Source of the DNA: Halothiobacillus sp.
GTDB taxonomy: Bacteria; Pseudomonadota; Gammaproteobacteria; Halothiobacillales; Halothiobacillaceae
NCBI GenBank assembly: GCA_011389965.1
Contig: JAABTF010000008.1
Coordinates: 1-60,101, forward strand
Direction of reading: 5' to 3'
DNA: 60,101 nucleotides
Shown: positions 17,269 through 26,707 of the stretch, piece by piece
Numbering within the stretch: the first letter of the stretch is position 1
Layout of the letters: each line of letters begins with the position of its first letter
Program-made: the position numbers and the translations under genes
Notes under the pieces: generated by a model
Database searches by the model: none
What the model saw: the letters and a program-made list of their open reading frames with translations, nothing else
What the model was told of the DNA's origin: nothing

Positions 17269-17291
17269 ATTGGGATATCCCCTGTCCCAAT
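17269..17291. terminator. Hairpin between convergent rmuC and tetR
   Basis: ATTGGGA (17269-17275) pairs with TCCCAAT (17285-17291) across a 9-base loop, between two convergent genes. No clear T-run follows, so its strength is uncertain. Confidence 0.4.
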
Positions 17292-17310
17292 GGCCCACTG
17301 GTGGCGATGG

Positions 17311-17901
17311 TTAGATGCTGCGGAGGACAGTCTGCAGGAGATCATCGACGATCTCGTGGACGAGATCCCGCCCGCCGGGCATGCGGGCGTACACCCGCAG
17401 GCCGAAGATGCCTGTCATCAGCAGTCGCGCCTGGCGTGCCGGGGGCGTCGTCGTCCGAATCGATCCGTCGGCCTGACCCGCTTCGAGCACCGCGGCGAAA
17501 CGGCCTTCCACATATGCCAGTGCCTCCCCGGCCCGCTGACCCAGCTCCGGCTCGTCGGCCGGTGCCTCGAGCAGCGTGTTGATCAGCAGGCAGCCCTTGT
17601 TGTCCGGGTCTTCTCGGGTTCCCTCCAGCAGGGCTTCAAAAAAGCGGCCAATGCGCTCGGCGGCATTCCCGTCCCCTCCCAGCGCGACCTCGGTCTCCCG
17701 GCGTAATGCCCGGCTGTATAGATCGATCGACTCCAGAAAGACGCCCCGCTTGTTGCGGAAGGCCGCGTAGAGGCTGCCCGGGTTTAGGCGGGTTGCCTGG
17801 GTGAGGTCGCGCATCGAGGTGCGGTTGTAGCCCCGCGACCAGAAGACCTGCATCGCCTGGGTCAGCACCTCGTCGCGTTCGAATGCCGGCGTTCTTGCCA
17901 T
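17311..17901 (-). CDS. TetR/AcrR-family transcriptional regulator
   Basis: A 196-residue repressor. The N-terminal helix-turn-helix covers about 8-52 (FERDEVLTQAMQVFWSRGY, then TSMRDLTQATRLNPGSLYAAF). The C-terminal ligand domain has the CLLINTLLEAP stretch seen in regulators of the YcdC/TetR_C subgroups with a possible redox or electrophile role. ATG 17901 matches the usual start; a TTG four codons upstream is possible. Two palindromes of TetR operator style lie in the divergent intergenic region, so it very likely represses the AhpD-like gene and itself. Confidence 0.9.
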   Translation of the reverse strand: MARTPAFERDEVLTQAMQVFWSRGYNRTSMRDLTQATRLNPGSLYAAFRNKRGVFLESIDLYSRALRRETEVALGGDGNAAERIGRFFEALLEGTREDPDNKGCLLINTLLEAPADEPELGQRAGEALAYVEGRFAAVLEAGQADGSIRTTTPPARQARLLMTGIFGLRVYARMPGGRDLVHEIVDDLLQTVLRSI

Positions 17902-17945
17902 GGTGAATATCAATTCCGGTGGGTGATGTGTCGGGGATGTTTATT

Positions 17946-18000
17946 TGAACGACCGTTCAGCATGGTATACGTTCCATGGTGCATTGAACGTTCGCTCAAT
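17946..18000. promoter_or_regulatory. Two TetR-type operators in the divergent region
   Basis: TGAACG-AC-CGTTCA (17946-17959) is a perfect dyad; ATTGAACG-TT-CGCTCAAT (17983-18000) is a second dyad with one mismatch pair. Both share the TGAACG core. A TATAAC -10-like box (18001-18006) directly follows the second, so a repressor there would block the AhpD-like gene. Confidence 0.65.
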
Positions 18001-18025
18001 TATAACCCGTCAAGGAGTCCCGACA

Positions 18026-18589
18026 ATGTCCGACCGCTATCCCGTCCATACCAGCGAAACCGCGCCTCGAGAGGCCGCCGATTCGATCGAGAAGGCCACG
18101 GCGGCGTTCGGGTTCCTGCCCAATCTGATCGGCATCATGGCCGAATCACCGGCCCTAGCCGAGGCGTACCTGTCGCTGTCCGACATCTTCCAGTCGAAGA
18201 CTAGGCTCGATGCCGCCGAGCAGCACGTCGTGCTGCTGACCGTCAGTCGCTATCACGAGTGCCATTACTGCATGGCCGCGCACACGACCACGGCCGGGAT
18301 GATGGGGGTGGATGCCCCGGTGGTCGAGGCCATCCGCAACGACCAGCCGATCGAGGATCCCAAGCTGGAGGCCCTGCGCCGGCTGACCCACGAGATGGTC
18401 GATCGCCGGGGTTGGCCGAGCGAGCCGACTCAGCAGCGCTTCTTCGATGCGGGCTACGAGCCGTCTCAGGTATTCGACGTGCTGGTAGGTATCGCGCAGA
18501 AGACTTTGAGCAACTACACCAATCATCTGGCCGACACGCCGGTAGACGAACCGATGCAAGGCAACGCATGGACACCACCGTCGGCGTGA
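18026..18589 (+). CDS. Carboxymuconolactone decarboxylase / AhpD-like peroxidase-related protein
   Basis: A 187-residue cytoplasmic protein with the AhpD-type active site ECHYCMAAH: the CxxC pair Cys79/Cys82 and His86. Family members reduce peroxides or thiols, or act as decarboxylases; this subgroup is usually annotated as a peroxidase-related enzyme. AAGGAG 8 bases before ATG 18026 fixes the start. It is divergent from the TetR gene and lies just after two operators, so it is probably the main target of that regulator, perhaps under electrophile or peroxide stress. Confidence 0.85.
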   Translation: MSDRYPVHTSETAPREAADSIEKATAAFGFLPNLIGIMAESPALAEAYLSLSDIFQSKTRLDAAEQHVVLLTVSRYHECHYCMAAHTTTAGMMGVDAPVVEAIRNDQPIEDPKLEALRRLTHEMVDRRGWPSEPTQQRFFDAGYEPSQVFDVLVGIAQKTLSNYTNHLADTPVDEPMQGNAWTPPSA

Positions 18590-18632
18590 ACTAACCCTGT
18601 AACTGTTCCCAAAAAGCAGACGGAGTGACGTG

Positions 18633-19109
18633 ATGAGCCTCAAGACATTGTTTTCAAGATTGCGAGTGCTGCTGGTGCTGCCGGCCTTCGCCCTGCCGGT
18701 CGCGGCCGTGGCCGATAACGGGCTGACGGTGGTGGACAGCCAATACAGCGTGGTCGAGACCGAAGAGCGCCTGATCGAAGCGGTCGAGAGCAAGGGGCTG
18801 ACGGTCATGGCCCGGGTCGATCATCAGGCCAATGCCGAGACGGTGGATCTGGATATGCCGGCGACGCGCTTGGTGATCTTCGGCAACCCGAAGGCGGGGA
18901 CCCAGTTGATGAAGTGCGCGCCGACGGTGGCGATCGACCTGCCCATGAAGATGCTGATGTGGGACGACGGCGAGGCGGTGAAGGTGGCCTACAACCGCGC
19001 CGAATACCTGGCTGAGCGTCATGGTCTGGGTGACTGTGCCGGCACGGTGCAGGACAAGATCGCGCAGGCGCTGGATGGATTTGCTCGCCAGGCCGCGGGC
19101 GTCCAGTAG
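18633..19109 (+). CDS. DUF302 domain-containing secreted protein
   Basis: A 158-residue exported protein. A signal peptide (about 1-28) is followed by a DUF302 domain (about 30-155). DUF302 proteins are small, of unknown function, often in envelope or sulfur/thiol contexts. Here the motif DHQANAE and RLVIFGNPKAGTQLM match the family, with Cys at CAPTV and GDCAG. GGAG 7 bases before the ATG 18633 sets the start. The next gene encodes a periplasmic thioredoxin-fold protein, so the pair may cooperate, which is inference from adjacency. The 237-base gap after it shows only an ACCCGTTGACGGGT dyad before the next SD. Confidence 0.85.
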   Translation: MSLKTLFSRLRVLLVLPAFALPVAAVADNGLTVVDSQYSVVETEERLIEAVESKGLTVMARVDHQANAETVDLDMPATRLVIFGNPKAGTQLMKCAPTVAIDLPMKMLMWDDGEAVKVAYNRAEYLAERHGLGDCAGTVQDKIAQALDGFARQAAGVQ

Positions 19110-19346
19110 GCGTGGTCTTATCATTTGCAAGGCCAGGATCGATTGGCCGGAGTTGGCCGTACAGTTGAATGGCCGGATCTCGGCCATGTCCATCCTGATC
19201 TGGCCACCGGTCAGGACAAAGGGAGCGTATGCTGCCATGCTGGCGGGCAGCCGACCGGGTGATGAAGGCCACCCGTCCCTTGAACAGACGCGCGGGGCGC
19301 GGCTGCAGGAAAGTCTCACCCGTTGACGGGTAAATGAGGAAAGAGA

Positions 19347-19931
19347 ATGAGTGAAGCAAGGAAAAGCCGGCTTTTTGCGGGTGGCGGATTGGCCCTGGCG
19401 CTGTGCCTGTTCGCGTCGCCCGGCCTGGCCGAGGCCCGTGATGCCGGTGCCGTGGCAGGTGATGATCCGGCCGCGCAAACGGTGCGCTTTGTCGACCATT
19501 TGTCGGATGTGCCGGCCGACCTGGCCTGGATGCGGGCCGAGCAGAAGCCCATGATGATTTTCTTCCACGCCAGCTTCTGCGGTTACTGCAAGATGATCGA
19601 CGAGGAATTCATCATCCCTATGCGGCTCAAGCCGAAATACCAGGGACGATTGTTGATTCGCCGCGTTCAGACGGATGCCGACCATACCTTGATCGGGCCG
19701 GACGGCGAGACGGTTTCGACCCTGAAGTTCTCCCAACGGCTGGGCGTCACGGGCGTGCCCTATGTCCTATTCATCGCGCCCAATGGTGAGCGCATCAGCT
19801 CGATCACCGGCACGGCCCCGGGGTTCTACAACCATTATCTCGAGCGCAATGTCGATTTGGCCGAGCGCTGCGCGCGGGACATGAGCCCGCCGGAATGTCG
19901 CAAGGAAGTCGAGGAGCCCGGGCTGTACTGA
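19347..19931 (+). CDS. Periplasmic thioredoxin-fold protein (SoxW-like)
   Basis: A 194-residue exported protein with a signal peptide (about 1-29) and a thioredoxin fold whose active site is FHASFCGYCK (Cys78, Cys81). The cis-proline region appears as VTGVPYVLFI. It resembles thioredoxins of the SoxW type and DUF255-like periplasmic thioredoxins; a specific partner cannot be named. GAGGAAAG lies upstream of ATG 19347. Two extra Cys near the C-terminus (RCARD, ECRKE) may form a disulfide. It is convergent with cusA, with a terminator between them. Confidence 0.8.
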   Translation: MSEARKSRLFAGGGLALALCLFASPGLAEARDAGAVAGDDPAAQTVRFVDHLSDVPADLAWMRAEQKPMMIFFHASFCGYCKMIDEEFIIPMRLKPKYQGRLLIRRVQTDADHTLIGPDGETVSTLKFSQRLGVTGVPYVLFIAPNGERISSITGTAPGFYNHYLERNVDLAERCARDMSPPECRKEVEEPGLY

Positions 19932-19970
19932 CCGTCGCGGGCGGACGGAGTCACCAACCCGGAAAAAGAT

Positions 19971-19995
19971 CGCCCCCGGCAAAAAACCGGGGGCG
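19971..19995 (-). terminator. Intrinsic terminator of the cus operon
   Basis: CGCCCCCGG / CCGGGGGCG form a 9-bp stem with a 7-base loop. On the minus strand it is followed by ATCTTTTT, so it ends transcription from cusA; it may also serve the convergent gene. Confidence 0.8.
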
Positions 19996-20023
19996 ACTGC
20001 ATTGTGCGGATTGAGAAGCGGCG

Positions 20024-23000
20024 CTAAGCGGCCTTGGGCAGCCGGCGTCGCTGCCATAGCCAGTAGATCACCGGCAGCACGATCATCGACAGGATGGGCG
20101 CGGTGATCATCCCGCCGACCATCGGGGCGGCAATGCGCGACATCACCTCCGAGCCGGTGCCGTGCCCGATCATGATCGGCATCAGGCCGGCCAAGATCAC
20201 GGCCACGGTCATGGCCTTGGGGCGCACCCGCAGCACCGCCCCTTCCATCAGTGCGTCCTTGAGGTCCTCGCGCGTGTTCAGCCGACCTTCCTCTCGCCAG
20301 TTCGCGATGGCCTGGTCGAGGTAGATCAGCATGATCACGCCGAACTCGGCGGCCACGCCCGCCAGCGCGATCAGCCCCACGGCCACCGCGATTGAGAGGT
20401 TGTAGCCCAGCGCCCACAACAGCCAGAAACTGCCGATCAGGGCGAACGGCAGGCTGCCCATGATCATCACCGCCTTGCCACCGTGACGGAAGGTGAGATA
20501 CAGCAGCACGAAGATGATCGCGAGGGTCAGCGGCACCACCTGTTTGAGCCGCTCGGTGGCGCGCTCCATGTAGCGGTACTGGCCGGCCCACTCGAGGGCG
20601 TAGCCGGGCGGCAGATCGACGTTCTCCTTGAGGGCCTGCTTGGCGCGAGCGACATAGCCGCCCAGGTCAACGCCGCTGGTGGTGACGAAGACGAAGCCGG
20701 CGGGCCGGCTGTTCTCCGACTTGATCACCGGCGGGCCGGACTGCACTTCCACCGTGGCGATCTGGCCCAGGGCGACCGCGGCCCCACCCGGCGTGACAAT
20801 GGGCAGGTCGCGCAACGCCTCGACCGAATTCCGGTCGGCCTGCGGATAGCGCAGGCTGACCGGGAAACGTTCCAGCCCCTCGACCGTGTCGGTCACCTTG
20901 ACGCCGCCGACGGCGAGGCTGATCACCTGCTGGATGTCGCCGATGTTCAGGCCCACGCGGGCGGCCTTGGCGCGATCCGGGGTGATCACCACGTACCTCC
21001 CGTCCGAGGTGCGGTCGGCGAAGGCGCTGCGCGTGCCCGGCAACTGCTTGAGGGCGGCTTCCACGTCCTGGCCGACCGCCTCGATCCGGTCAAGATCCGG
21101 GCCGGTGATCTTGATGCCGATCGGCGTCTGGATGCCGGTGGTCTGCATGTCGATGCGGGTCTTGATCGGCATCACCCAGGCGTTGTTGAGGCTGGGGAAG
21201 TCGATGGTCTCGTTGAGCCGCTCGATCAGGTCATCCAACGTGACGCCCTCGTCCCATTCCTCGCGTGGCTTAAGCGTGATGCTGGTCTCGATCATGGTCA
21301 GCGGGGCCGGATCGGTGGCCGTCACGGCCCGACCGATCTTGCCGAACACGCGCTCGACCTCCGGCTGCTCGGCGATCAGCTTGTCCACCTGCTGCAGCAG
21401 GATGCGCGCCTCGCCGATCGACAGGCCCGGCAGGGTGGTCGGCATGTAGAGCAGATCACCTTCGTCGAGCTGGGGCATGAATTCCGAACCCAGGCCGCTG
21501 CCCAGAGCGGCCAGTCGCGGCGAGTCGTCGAACCAGCCGCGCCATTGCTTTTCAATGTCCGACTGCCAGTCACTGACCTTGGCCTGCCAGTCGGTGTCCC
21601 CGGCCCACTTGAGCGGGCTCAACAGACTGGAGGCCCCGGCGAAGGGCAGCACCGCCGAGACCAGCAAGAGCACGGCGCCGACCAGAACCGTCTTGGGAAA
21701 ACGCAATGCCCCGGCCAGCAGGGGGCGGTAGCCCCATATCAGAAAGCGGTTGAGGGGGTTCTTGTCCTCCGCGGGAATCCGTCCGCGAATGAAGTAACCC
21801 ATCAGTACCGGCACCAGGGTCACGGCCAGGCCGGCGGCTGCGGCCATCGCATAGGTCTTGGTGTAGGCCAGTGGCGCGAACAGTCGTCCCTCCTGGGCCT
21901 CGAGCGCGAACACCGGCACGAACGACAGGGTGATCACCAACAGGGAGAAGAACAGGGCCGGGCCCACCTCGGAGGCGGCCTTGGCAATCAGGCCCCAGTG
22001 CACCTCGCCTCGCGGGGTCTCGCCGTGCTTTTCCCGATAGCGGGCCAGGTGCTTGTGGGCGTTCTCGATCATGACGATCGCCGCGTCCACCATGGCGCCA
22101 ATGGCAATCGCGATCCCGCCGAGCGACATGATGTTGGCGTTGATGCCCTGCCAGTGCATGACGATGAACGCCATCAGGATGCCCAGCGGCAGGCTGACGA
22201 TCGCCACCAGCGCCGAGCGCAGGTGAAACAGAAACACCAGGCTGACCAGTGCCACCACCACCAGTTCCTCGATCAGCTTTTCCTCGAGAAACGACACGGC
22301 CCGCTCGATTACGCCACTGCGGTCGTAGGTGGTCAGCACCTCGACGCCCTCGGGCAGTCCCGGCTTGATATCGTCGAGTTTTTCCTTGACCGCGGTGATC
22401 ACCTCGCGGGCGTTTTCGCCGTGGCGCATCACCACGATGCCGCCGACCACTTCGCCCTTGCCGTCCAGATCGGCGATGCCTCGGCGCTCGGCCGGGCCCA
22501 CCTCGACGCGACCCAGGTCGCGCACCGTGATCGGCGTGCCTGTGTCAGAAACGCCCACTGGGATCTGCCGGATATCCTCGACCGAGCTGAGATAGCCACG
22601 GCTGGTGATCATGTATTCGGCCCCGCCGCGCTCCATCACGCCGCCACCGACCTCGCGGTTGGCCTCGGCGATGGCCTTGCGCAGCGTGTTGATCGAGATG
22701 CCGAAGGTGCGCAGTCGTTGCGGGTCGACCTCGATCTGGTACTCCCGCACCATGCCGCCGACCGTGGCCACCTCGGCCACTCCTTCGACGGACTCGAGCT
22801 GGAACTTGAGAAACCAGTTCTGCAGCGTGGTCAGTTCGGACAGGTCGTGCCGCCCGGTCGGGTCGTTGAGCGCGTACTGGAACACCCAGCCCACGCCGGT
22901 GGCATCGGGGCCCAGGCTTGGGGTGACGCCCTCCGGCAGGTCGCCGGCCGCCTGGTTGAGGTATTCGAGTACCCGTGAGCGCGCCCAGTAGAGATCGGTG

Positions 23001-23299
23001 CCCTCCTCGAAGGTGACGTAGGTGTAGGAGTCGCCGAAGAACGAATAGCCGCGCACGGCCGTCGATCCGGGCACCGCCAGCAAGCGGGTGGTCAGCGGGT
23101 AGGTGACCTGGTCCTGGACCACCTGGGGTGACTGGCCCGGGTAGCTGGTCTTGACGATGACCTGCGTGTCCGAGAGGTCGGGAATGGCATCCAGCGGAGT
23201 CGCCTTGAAGCTGGCCCAGCCGATCGCAGCGATCAGTCCGGCGAGCAGGATGACCAGCACCCGGTAGCGGATGGATGCATGGATGATGCGTTCGAGCAT
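20024..23299 (-). CDS. cusA: Heavy-metal RND efflux pump, CusA/SilA type
   Basis: A 1091-residue inner-membrane RND protein that exports monovalent Cu/Ag by proton antiport. The N-terminus MLERIIHASIRYRVLVILLAG and the block DLSDTQVIVKTSYPGQSP are typical of the HME1 (Cu/Ag) subfamily. The transmembrane helix-4 motif and the LYMPTTLPG metal-path segment are present. Compared with E. coli CusA there is an extra hydrophilic stretch of about 40 residues (around 545-590, Trp-rich) before GSEFMPQLDEGD. It is the last gene of the small protein-cusC-cusB-cusA operon, 12 bases after cusB. Confidence 0.95.
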   Translation of the reverse strand: MLERIIHASIRYRVLVILLAGLIAAIGWASFKATPLDAIPDLSDTQVIVKTSYPGQSPQVVQDQVTYPLTTRLLAVPGSTAVRGYSFFGDSYTYVTFEEGTDLYWARSRVLEYLNQAAGDLPEGVTPSLGPDATGVGWVFQYALNDPTGRHDLSELTTLQNWFLKFQLESVEGVAEVATVGGMVREYQIEVDPQRLRTFGISINTLRKAIAEANREVGGGVMERGGAEYMITSRGYLSSVEDIRQIPVGVSDTGTPITVRDLGRVEVGPAERRGIADLDGKGEVVGGIVVMRHGENAREVITAVKEKLDDIKPGLPEGVEVLTTYDRSGVIERAVSFLEEKLIEELVVVALVSLVFLFHLRSALVAIVSLPLGILMAFIVMHWQGINANIMSLGGIAIAIGAMVDAAIVMIENAHKHLARYREKHGETPRGEVHWGLIAKAASEVGPALFFSLLVITLSFVPVFALEAQEGRLFAPLAYTKTYAMAAAAGLAVTLVPVLMGYFIRGRIPAEDKNPLNRFLIWGYRPLLAGALRFPKTVLVGAVLLLVSAVLPFAGASSLLSPLKWAGDTDWQAKVSDWQSDIEKQWRGWFDDSPRLAALGSGLGSEFMPQLDEGDLLYMPTTLPGLSIGEARILLQQVDKLIAEQPEVERVFGKIGRAVTATDPAPLTMIETSITLKPREEWDEGVTLDDLIERLNETIDFPSLNNAWVMPIKTRIDMQTTGIQTPIGIKITGPDLDRIEAVGQDVEAALKQLPGTRSAFADRTSDGRYVVITPDRAKAARVGLNIGDIQQVISLAVGGVKVTDTVEGLERFPVSLRYPQADRNSVEALRDLPIVTPGGAAVALGQIATVEVQSGPPVIKSENSRPAGFVFVTTSGVDLGGYVARAKQALKENVDLPPGYALEWAGQYRYMERATERLKQVVPLTLAIIFVLLYLTFRHGGKAVMIMGSLPFALIGSFWLLWALGYNLSIAVAVGLIALAGVAAEFGVIMLIYLDQAIANWREEGRLNTREDLKDALMEGAVLRVRPKAMTVAVILAGLMPIMIGHGTGSEVMSRIAAPMVGGMITAPILSMIVLPVIYWLWQRRRLPKAA

Positions 23300-23311
23300 G
23301 TCTGCTTCCCC

Positions 23312-24994
23312 TTAGTGCTGGTGGCCGGGTTGGTCGCCGGCCGCCTGCCCGTCGTCCATGGCCTTTTCGGAACCCTTGCTCGAACCGGACAGGCGCGCGA
23401 AGGCGGCCTGAACGTTCGATTCGGAGTCGATCAGGAACTGACCGGAGGCGACTACCTGCTCGCCTTCTTCCAGGCCGGAGAGGATCTCGGTGTGACCGCC
23501 GGCCTCGGTGCCGGTCTCCACCGCGATCGGGCGGAAGCGACCCTCGCCGGTGCGCGTGACCACGCGGGCACCGTCCGGTGCCGGGATGATGGCGGTCGAA
23601 GGCACGGTCAGGACCTCGGGGGCATTGGCCGCCGACAGGGTGACCTCGGCGAACTGGTTGGGGCGCAGCGTGCCGTCCTCGTTGTCGAAGACCAGCCGGA
23701 CGCGGAGCGTGCGTGACTGCGGATCGAGTTCGGGGTAGACAAAGTCCACCTCGCCCTCGAAGACCCGGCCGGGTACCCCGTCGACCTTCATCCGTGCGGT
23801 CTGGCCCACGCCTACCGACTGCATGCGCCGTTCAAGGACGTCGACGTTCACCCAGACGCGGTCACGCCGGGCGATGGTGTAGAGCTCTAGCCCCGGCTGA
23901 ATGTACATGCCCTCGCGCAGATTGATCGCGGCCACATAACCGTCCTGAGGGGCGAGCAGCGGGATGCTGCGTTCGACCTGACCGCGCTGGCGGACGCGAT
24001 CGATGGTCGAACTGGGCACGTTGAGGAGCTCGAGCCGAGCGCGCGTGGACTCGATCAGATCGGTCATGCCTCGCCGCAGGGCGACCAGATAGTCCTGTTG
24101 GGCAGCGACGATGTCGGGTGAGTAATACTCGAACAGCACATCACCCTTGGCGACCGAGGCGCCCACCGAAGCGATGCGGAGCGTCTCCACCCAACCCTCG
24201 GTGCGCGGGTGAACATGGGCGAGCAGGTCCTCGTCATAGCCGACCGTGCCCACCGTGCGGATCTCGGCGGCCAGCGAGCGCCGCGTGGCCTCCCCGATCA
24301 CCACGTTCATGTGTTGCACCGTGATCGGATCGACCGAGACACTGGGGAACGTTGCTGGCTGCGGTCGGGCGCTGCCGGCGTCTTGGGTCACCTCCTCGGC
24401 CGGATATTCCTTCTCTACCAGGTCCATGCCGCAGATGGGGCAGGTGCCCGGCTCGTCCTCGACGATCTGCGGATGCATGGGACAGGTAAAGCGGGTGACG
24501 GTCTCATCATTCGAGGCGGATGCCTGGGCGTGGTCATGCCCGACATGTGATTCCTGTTCGGCTTGTGCGTCGGTCGACTCGGCCGGAAATTCCTTTTCCA
24601 CCAGGTCCATGCCGCAGATGGGGCAGCTGCCGGGTTCGTCTTCGACGATCTGTGGGTGCATGGGGCAGGTAAAACGGGTAACGGTCTCGTCGCTCGAGGC
24701 GGCTGCCTGGGCGTGATCATGGCCGGCATGGGGATCCTCTCCGGCCTGGGCATTGGTCGATTCGCCCGCGTATTCCTTTTCCACCAGGTCCATGCCGCAG
24801 ATGGGGCAGGTGCCGGGCTCGTCCTCGACGATCTGCGGGTGCATGGGACAGGTATAACGCGTGACGCTCGACTGGCTGGCCGCGGCCATCGCGGTGGTGA
24901 TGGGCATGGCCACCAAGACGGTTGCCGGGGCCAGCAGGGCGGTGCCCAACAGGCCGATGCGGGTGATGCGAAGTGGAGTAGTGCGGATGCTCAT
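23312..24994 (-). CDS. cusB: RND periplasmic adaptor CusB with three tandem heavy-metal-binding domains
   Basis: A 560-residue membrane-fusion protein joining CusA to the outer-membrane channel. After a signal peptide (about 1-38) come three copies of the heavy-metal-binding domain with CPMHPQIV and [12 protein letters not shown] (starting at residues 45, 106 and 167), each spaced exactly 61 residues, with His-rich GHDH linkers. Most relatives have none or one. From about 215 on it is an ordinary adaptor: barrel-sandwich hybrid, hairpin and beta-barrel, membrane-proximal domain. The start overlaps the cusC stop by 4 bases (ATGA). The repeats probably deliver or buffer Cu/Ag, an inference from the motifs. 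Confidence 0.93.
   Translation of the reverse strand: MSIRTTPLRITRIGLLGTALLAPATVLVAMPITTAMAAASQSSVTRYTCPMHPQIVEDEPGTCPICGMDLVEKEYAGESTNAQAGEDPHAGHDHAQAAASSDETVTRFTCPMHPQIVEDEPGSCPICGMDLVEKEFPAESTDAQAEQESHVGHDHAQASASNDETVTRFTCPMHPQIVEDEPGTCPICGMDLVEKEYPAEEVTQDAGSARPQPATFPSVSVDPITVQHMNVVIGEATRRSLAAEIRTVGTVGYDEDLLAHVHPRTEGWVETLRIASVGASVAKGDVLFEYYSPDIVAAQQDYLVALRRGMTDLIESTRARLELLNVPSSTIDRVRQRGQVERSIPLLAPQDGYVAAINLREGMYIQPGLELYTIARRDRVWVNVDVLERRMQSVGVGQTARMKVDGVPGRVFEGEVDFVYPELDPQSRTLRVRLVFDNEDGTLRPNQFAEVTLSAANAPEVLTVPSTAIIPAPDGARVVTRTGEGRFRPIAVETGTEAGGHTEILSGLEEGEQVVASGQFLIDSESNVQAAFARLSGSSKGSEKAMDDGQAAGDQPGHQH
24392..24862 (-). repeat. 183-bp in-frame tandem repeat inside cusB
   Basis: Three copies of the metal-binding-domain coding unit, two full (183 bp each) and a third lacking the linker. 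The same bases recur at 24418, 24601 and 24784, exactly 183 apart. The copies differ by scattered, mostly silent or conservative changes, so the duplication is not very recent but is still maintained. Confidence 0.9.
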
Positions 24995-26220
24995 GCGGCG
25001 GTCTCCAGCAGGTAGCGCAGGTCAATCAGTCGGTCGGCTCGGTCGAGTTGCAGGTCCAGTTGCTGCTGGCGGGCCTCTATCACGGCCTGTTCGGCCTCGA
25101 TCAGGGCACTGAACTCGCCGCGCCCGGAGCCGATCTCGCCCCGGATCATTTCGGCGACCTGTTTGAGTTCGGGAATGATGGATTGCTGGTAGCGGCTGAT
25201 GCGTCGTTCCAGGGCATCGAGGTCGGCGCGGATCGACTCGGTTTCGGCGGCCAGGTCGCGGGCACGCTTGGCCAGGGCCAATTGCGCGGCCTGGGCCGAT
25301 TGTTGTGCCCCACGCAGGCGGGGCGATTGGCGACGTTCGGAGAAGATCGGCAGGCTGACGCTCACCCCTGCAGACAGGGTGTTGGGCTCGCTGCCCGCGC
25401 GAAGGCCATACCCCATTTGTAGGCCGATTTCGGGCTTGAACTGAGCCTCGGCCTCGCCCACGCGGGCCTGAGCCGCTTGGAGTTCGGCCCGTAGGCGATC
25501 GAGTTCGGGTTGTTGTTCGATCCGGCCTTCGGGGGTCTGCTGCAGCGCGGCGGGTAACTCGTCGGGCAGGGGGCGGTCGGCCGCGGCGCCGATCCAGCGT
25601 CGCAGGCGCGCGCGGGCTTGATCCGACTCGCCTTGGCGACGGTCGAGGGCGTCGTCCAGTCGGGCGAGTCGCACCTGCAGGGTGACCAGGTCACTGCCAC
25701 GGGCGTCGCTGACCTGATAGGCGGTGCGTGCGCTTTCGAGCAACTCGCCATAGAGGTGGCGCTCCTGTTCGAGCAGGCGGGAGAGGGCATCCTGCCGGTA
25801 GAGCTCCAGCCACAGGCGGCGGATTTCCTGGCGCAGGCGCCGGTCCTGGGTCTCCAGGCTCGCCTGCTGGCCGCTGACTTTTGCCTGGGCAGCCCGGGCA
25901 CGCTGCGCGAGCGTGTCGCCGGGCGGGAGCGTCTGCGAGAGCGTGACCATGGTCTGGGTCATGGGCGAGTCGCTGAGGCTGAAGTTGTCGGTGGGCACGT
26001 TCTGCATGGCCACCGATAGACGCGGGTCGGGCAGTTGGTCGGCGGCCTTTGCCTCGGATGCGGCGCTATGACGGCGCATTTGGGCGGCCTGCAAGCCCTC
26101 GTCGGACTCGAGGGCGGTGCGTTCCGCCTCTTGCAGGGTGAGCACGGCGGGAACTGCGGCGGCGCTCGCCGGGGCGGCGAGTGCCAACAGCAGTGGCAAA
26201 TATCGTTTTGCAAGGGTCAT
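24991..26220 (-). CDS. Outer-membrane efflux channel protein (TolC/CusC family)
   Basis: A 409-residue outer-membrane channel subunit for the Cus pump. A signal peptide (about 1-22) precedes two repeats of the long alpha-helical barrel domain (about 25-205 and 210-405), rich in Ala, Gln, Arg and Glu heptads typical of TolC proteins. There is no lipobox cysteine, unlike E. coli CusC, so it is closer to the unlipidated CzcC-like type. GAGGAA 7 bases before the ATG sets the start. It is followed by cusB with a 4-base overlap. Confidence 0.9.
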   Translation of the reverse strand: MTLAKRYLPLLLALAAPASAAAVPAVLTLQEAERTALESDEGLQAAQMRRHSAASEAKAADQLPDPRLSVAMQNVPTDNFSLSDSPMTQTMVTLSQTLPPGDTLAQRARAAQAKVSGQQASLETQDRRLRQEIRRLWLELYRQDALSRLLEQERHLYGELLESARTAYQVSDARGSDLVTLQVRLARLDDALDRRQGESDQARARLRRWIGAAADRPLPDELPAALQQTPEGRIEQQPELDRLRAELQAAQARVGEAEAQFKPEIGLQMGYGLRAGSEPNTLSAGVSVSLPIFSERRQSPRLRGAQQSAQAAQLALAKRARDLAAETESIRADLDALERRISRYQQSIIPELKQVAEMIRGEIGSGRGEFSALIEAEQAVIEARQQQLDLQLDRADRLIDLRYLLETAA

Positions 26221-26356
26221 GGTCGTTCCTCGGTTGCGCTAAACATCAGCGGGGTGCTGGATTAGCCGAGGAGGCCCGGTTGATCACGGCGACGCATATG
26301 GGCACGCCTGCGAGTGGTCGCCGACCTTGGCGGGCGGCGACGGGCCCTCGGCCGGA

Positions 26357-26698
26357 TCAGGCCGAGAGGGGAGGTCGGAAGGGGGTGTTCGGGATGCCTG
26401 CGGCCACCTGGTCGGCGAGCAGGCCATCCGGGGCGATGCTGGCCGGGCGGATGGCCGGGGGCGTACCTTGGGGTGGCATGGTGAAACCGCCGAGGAGTAC
26501 GCAGTTGGCGCAGTGATCACAGCCCGATTCGGTACTGGCAGGAGTGTTCGAGTCACCGCCCATGCTCGGGCAGTCGGCCGGGTGTTCGGACATCTCGTTG
26601 GCCGTCATGGGGCAGTCGACCATCGACGCACCGGCGCTCACCGCATTGAGCGGAGCCCAAAGGGCGAGCAGCAGGGTGATCAGGTGCATCGGTTTCAT
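26357..26698 (-). CDS. Small periplasmic Cys/Met/His-containing protein at the head of the cus operon
   Basis: A 113-residue secreted protein with a signal peptide (about 1-22) and a Cys- and Met-containing core: DCPMTANEMSEHPADCPSMG, then CDHCANC. Such small CopL- or DUF2946-like proteins stand at the start of many copper operons and may bind Cu. A family name cannot be confirmed by eye. The promoter at 26708-26736 places the transcript start only about 3 bases before the ATG, and no ribosome binding site is visible, so it may be translated from a leaderless mRNA. 136 bases separate it from cusC. Confidence 0.7.
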   Translation of the reverse strand: MKPMHLITLLLALWAPLNAVSAGASMVDCPMTANEMSEHPADCPSMGGDSNTPASTESGCDHCANCVLLGGFTMPPQGTPPAIRPASIAPDGLLADQVAAGIPNTPFRPPLSA

Positions 26699-26707
26699 GG
26701 TTGCCAG

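Noticed and set aside
20483-22978. Long open frame (831 codons) on the plus strand opposite cusA
   Set aside because: It is an antisense shadow in GC-rich DNA: rich in Gly, Arg, His and Gln, with no domain pattern, fully inside cusA, which has clear RND motifs.
24392-24862. CRISPR-like regular repeats
   Set aside because: The 183-bp period is coding, in frame and explained by tandem metal-binding domains.
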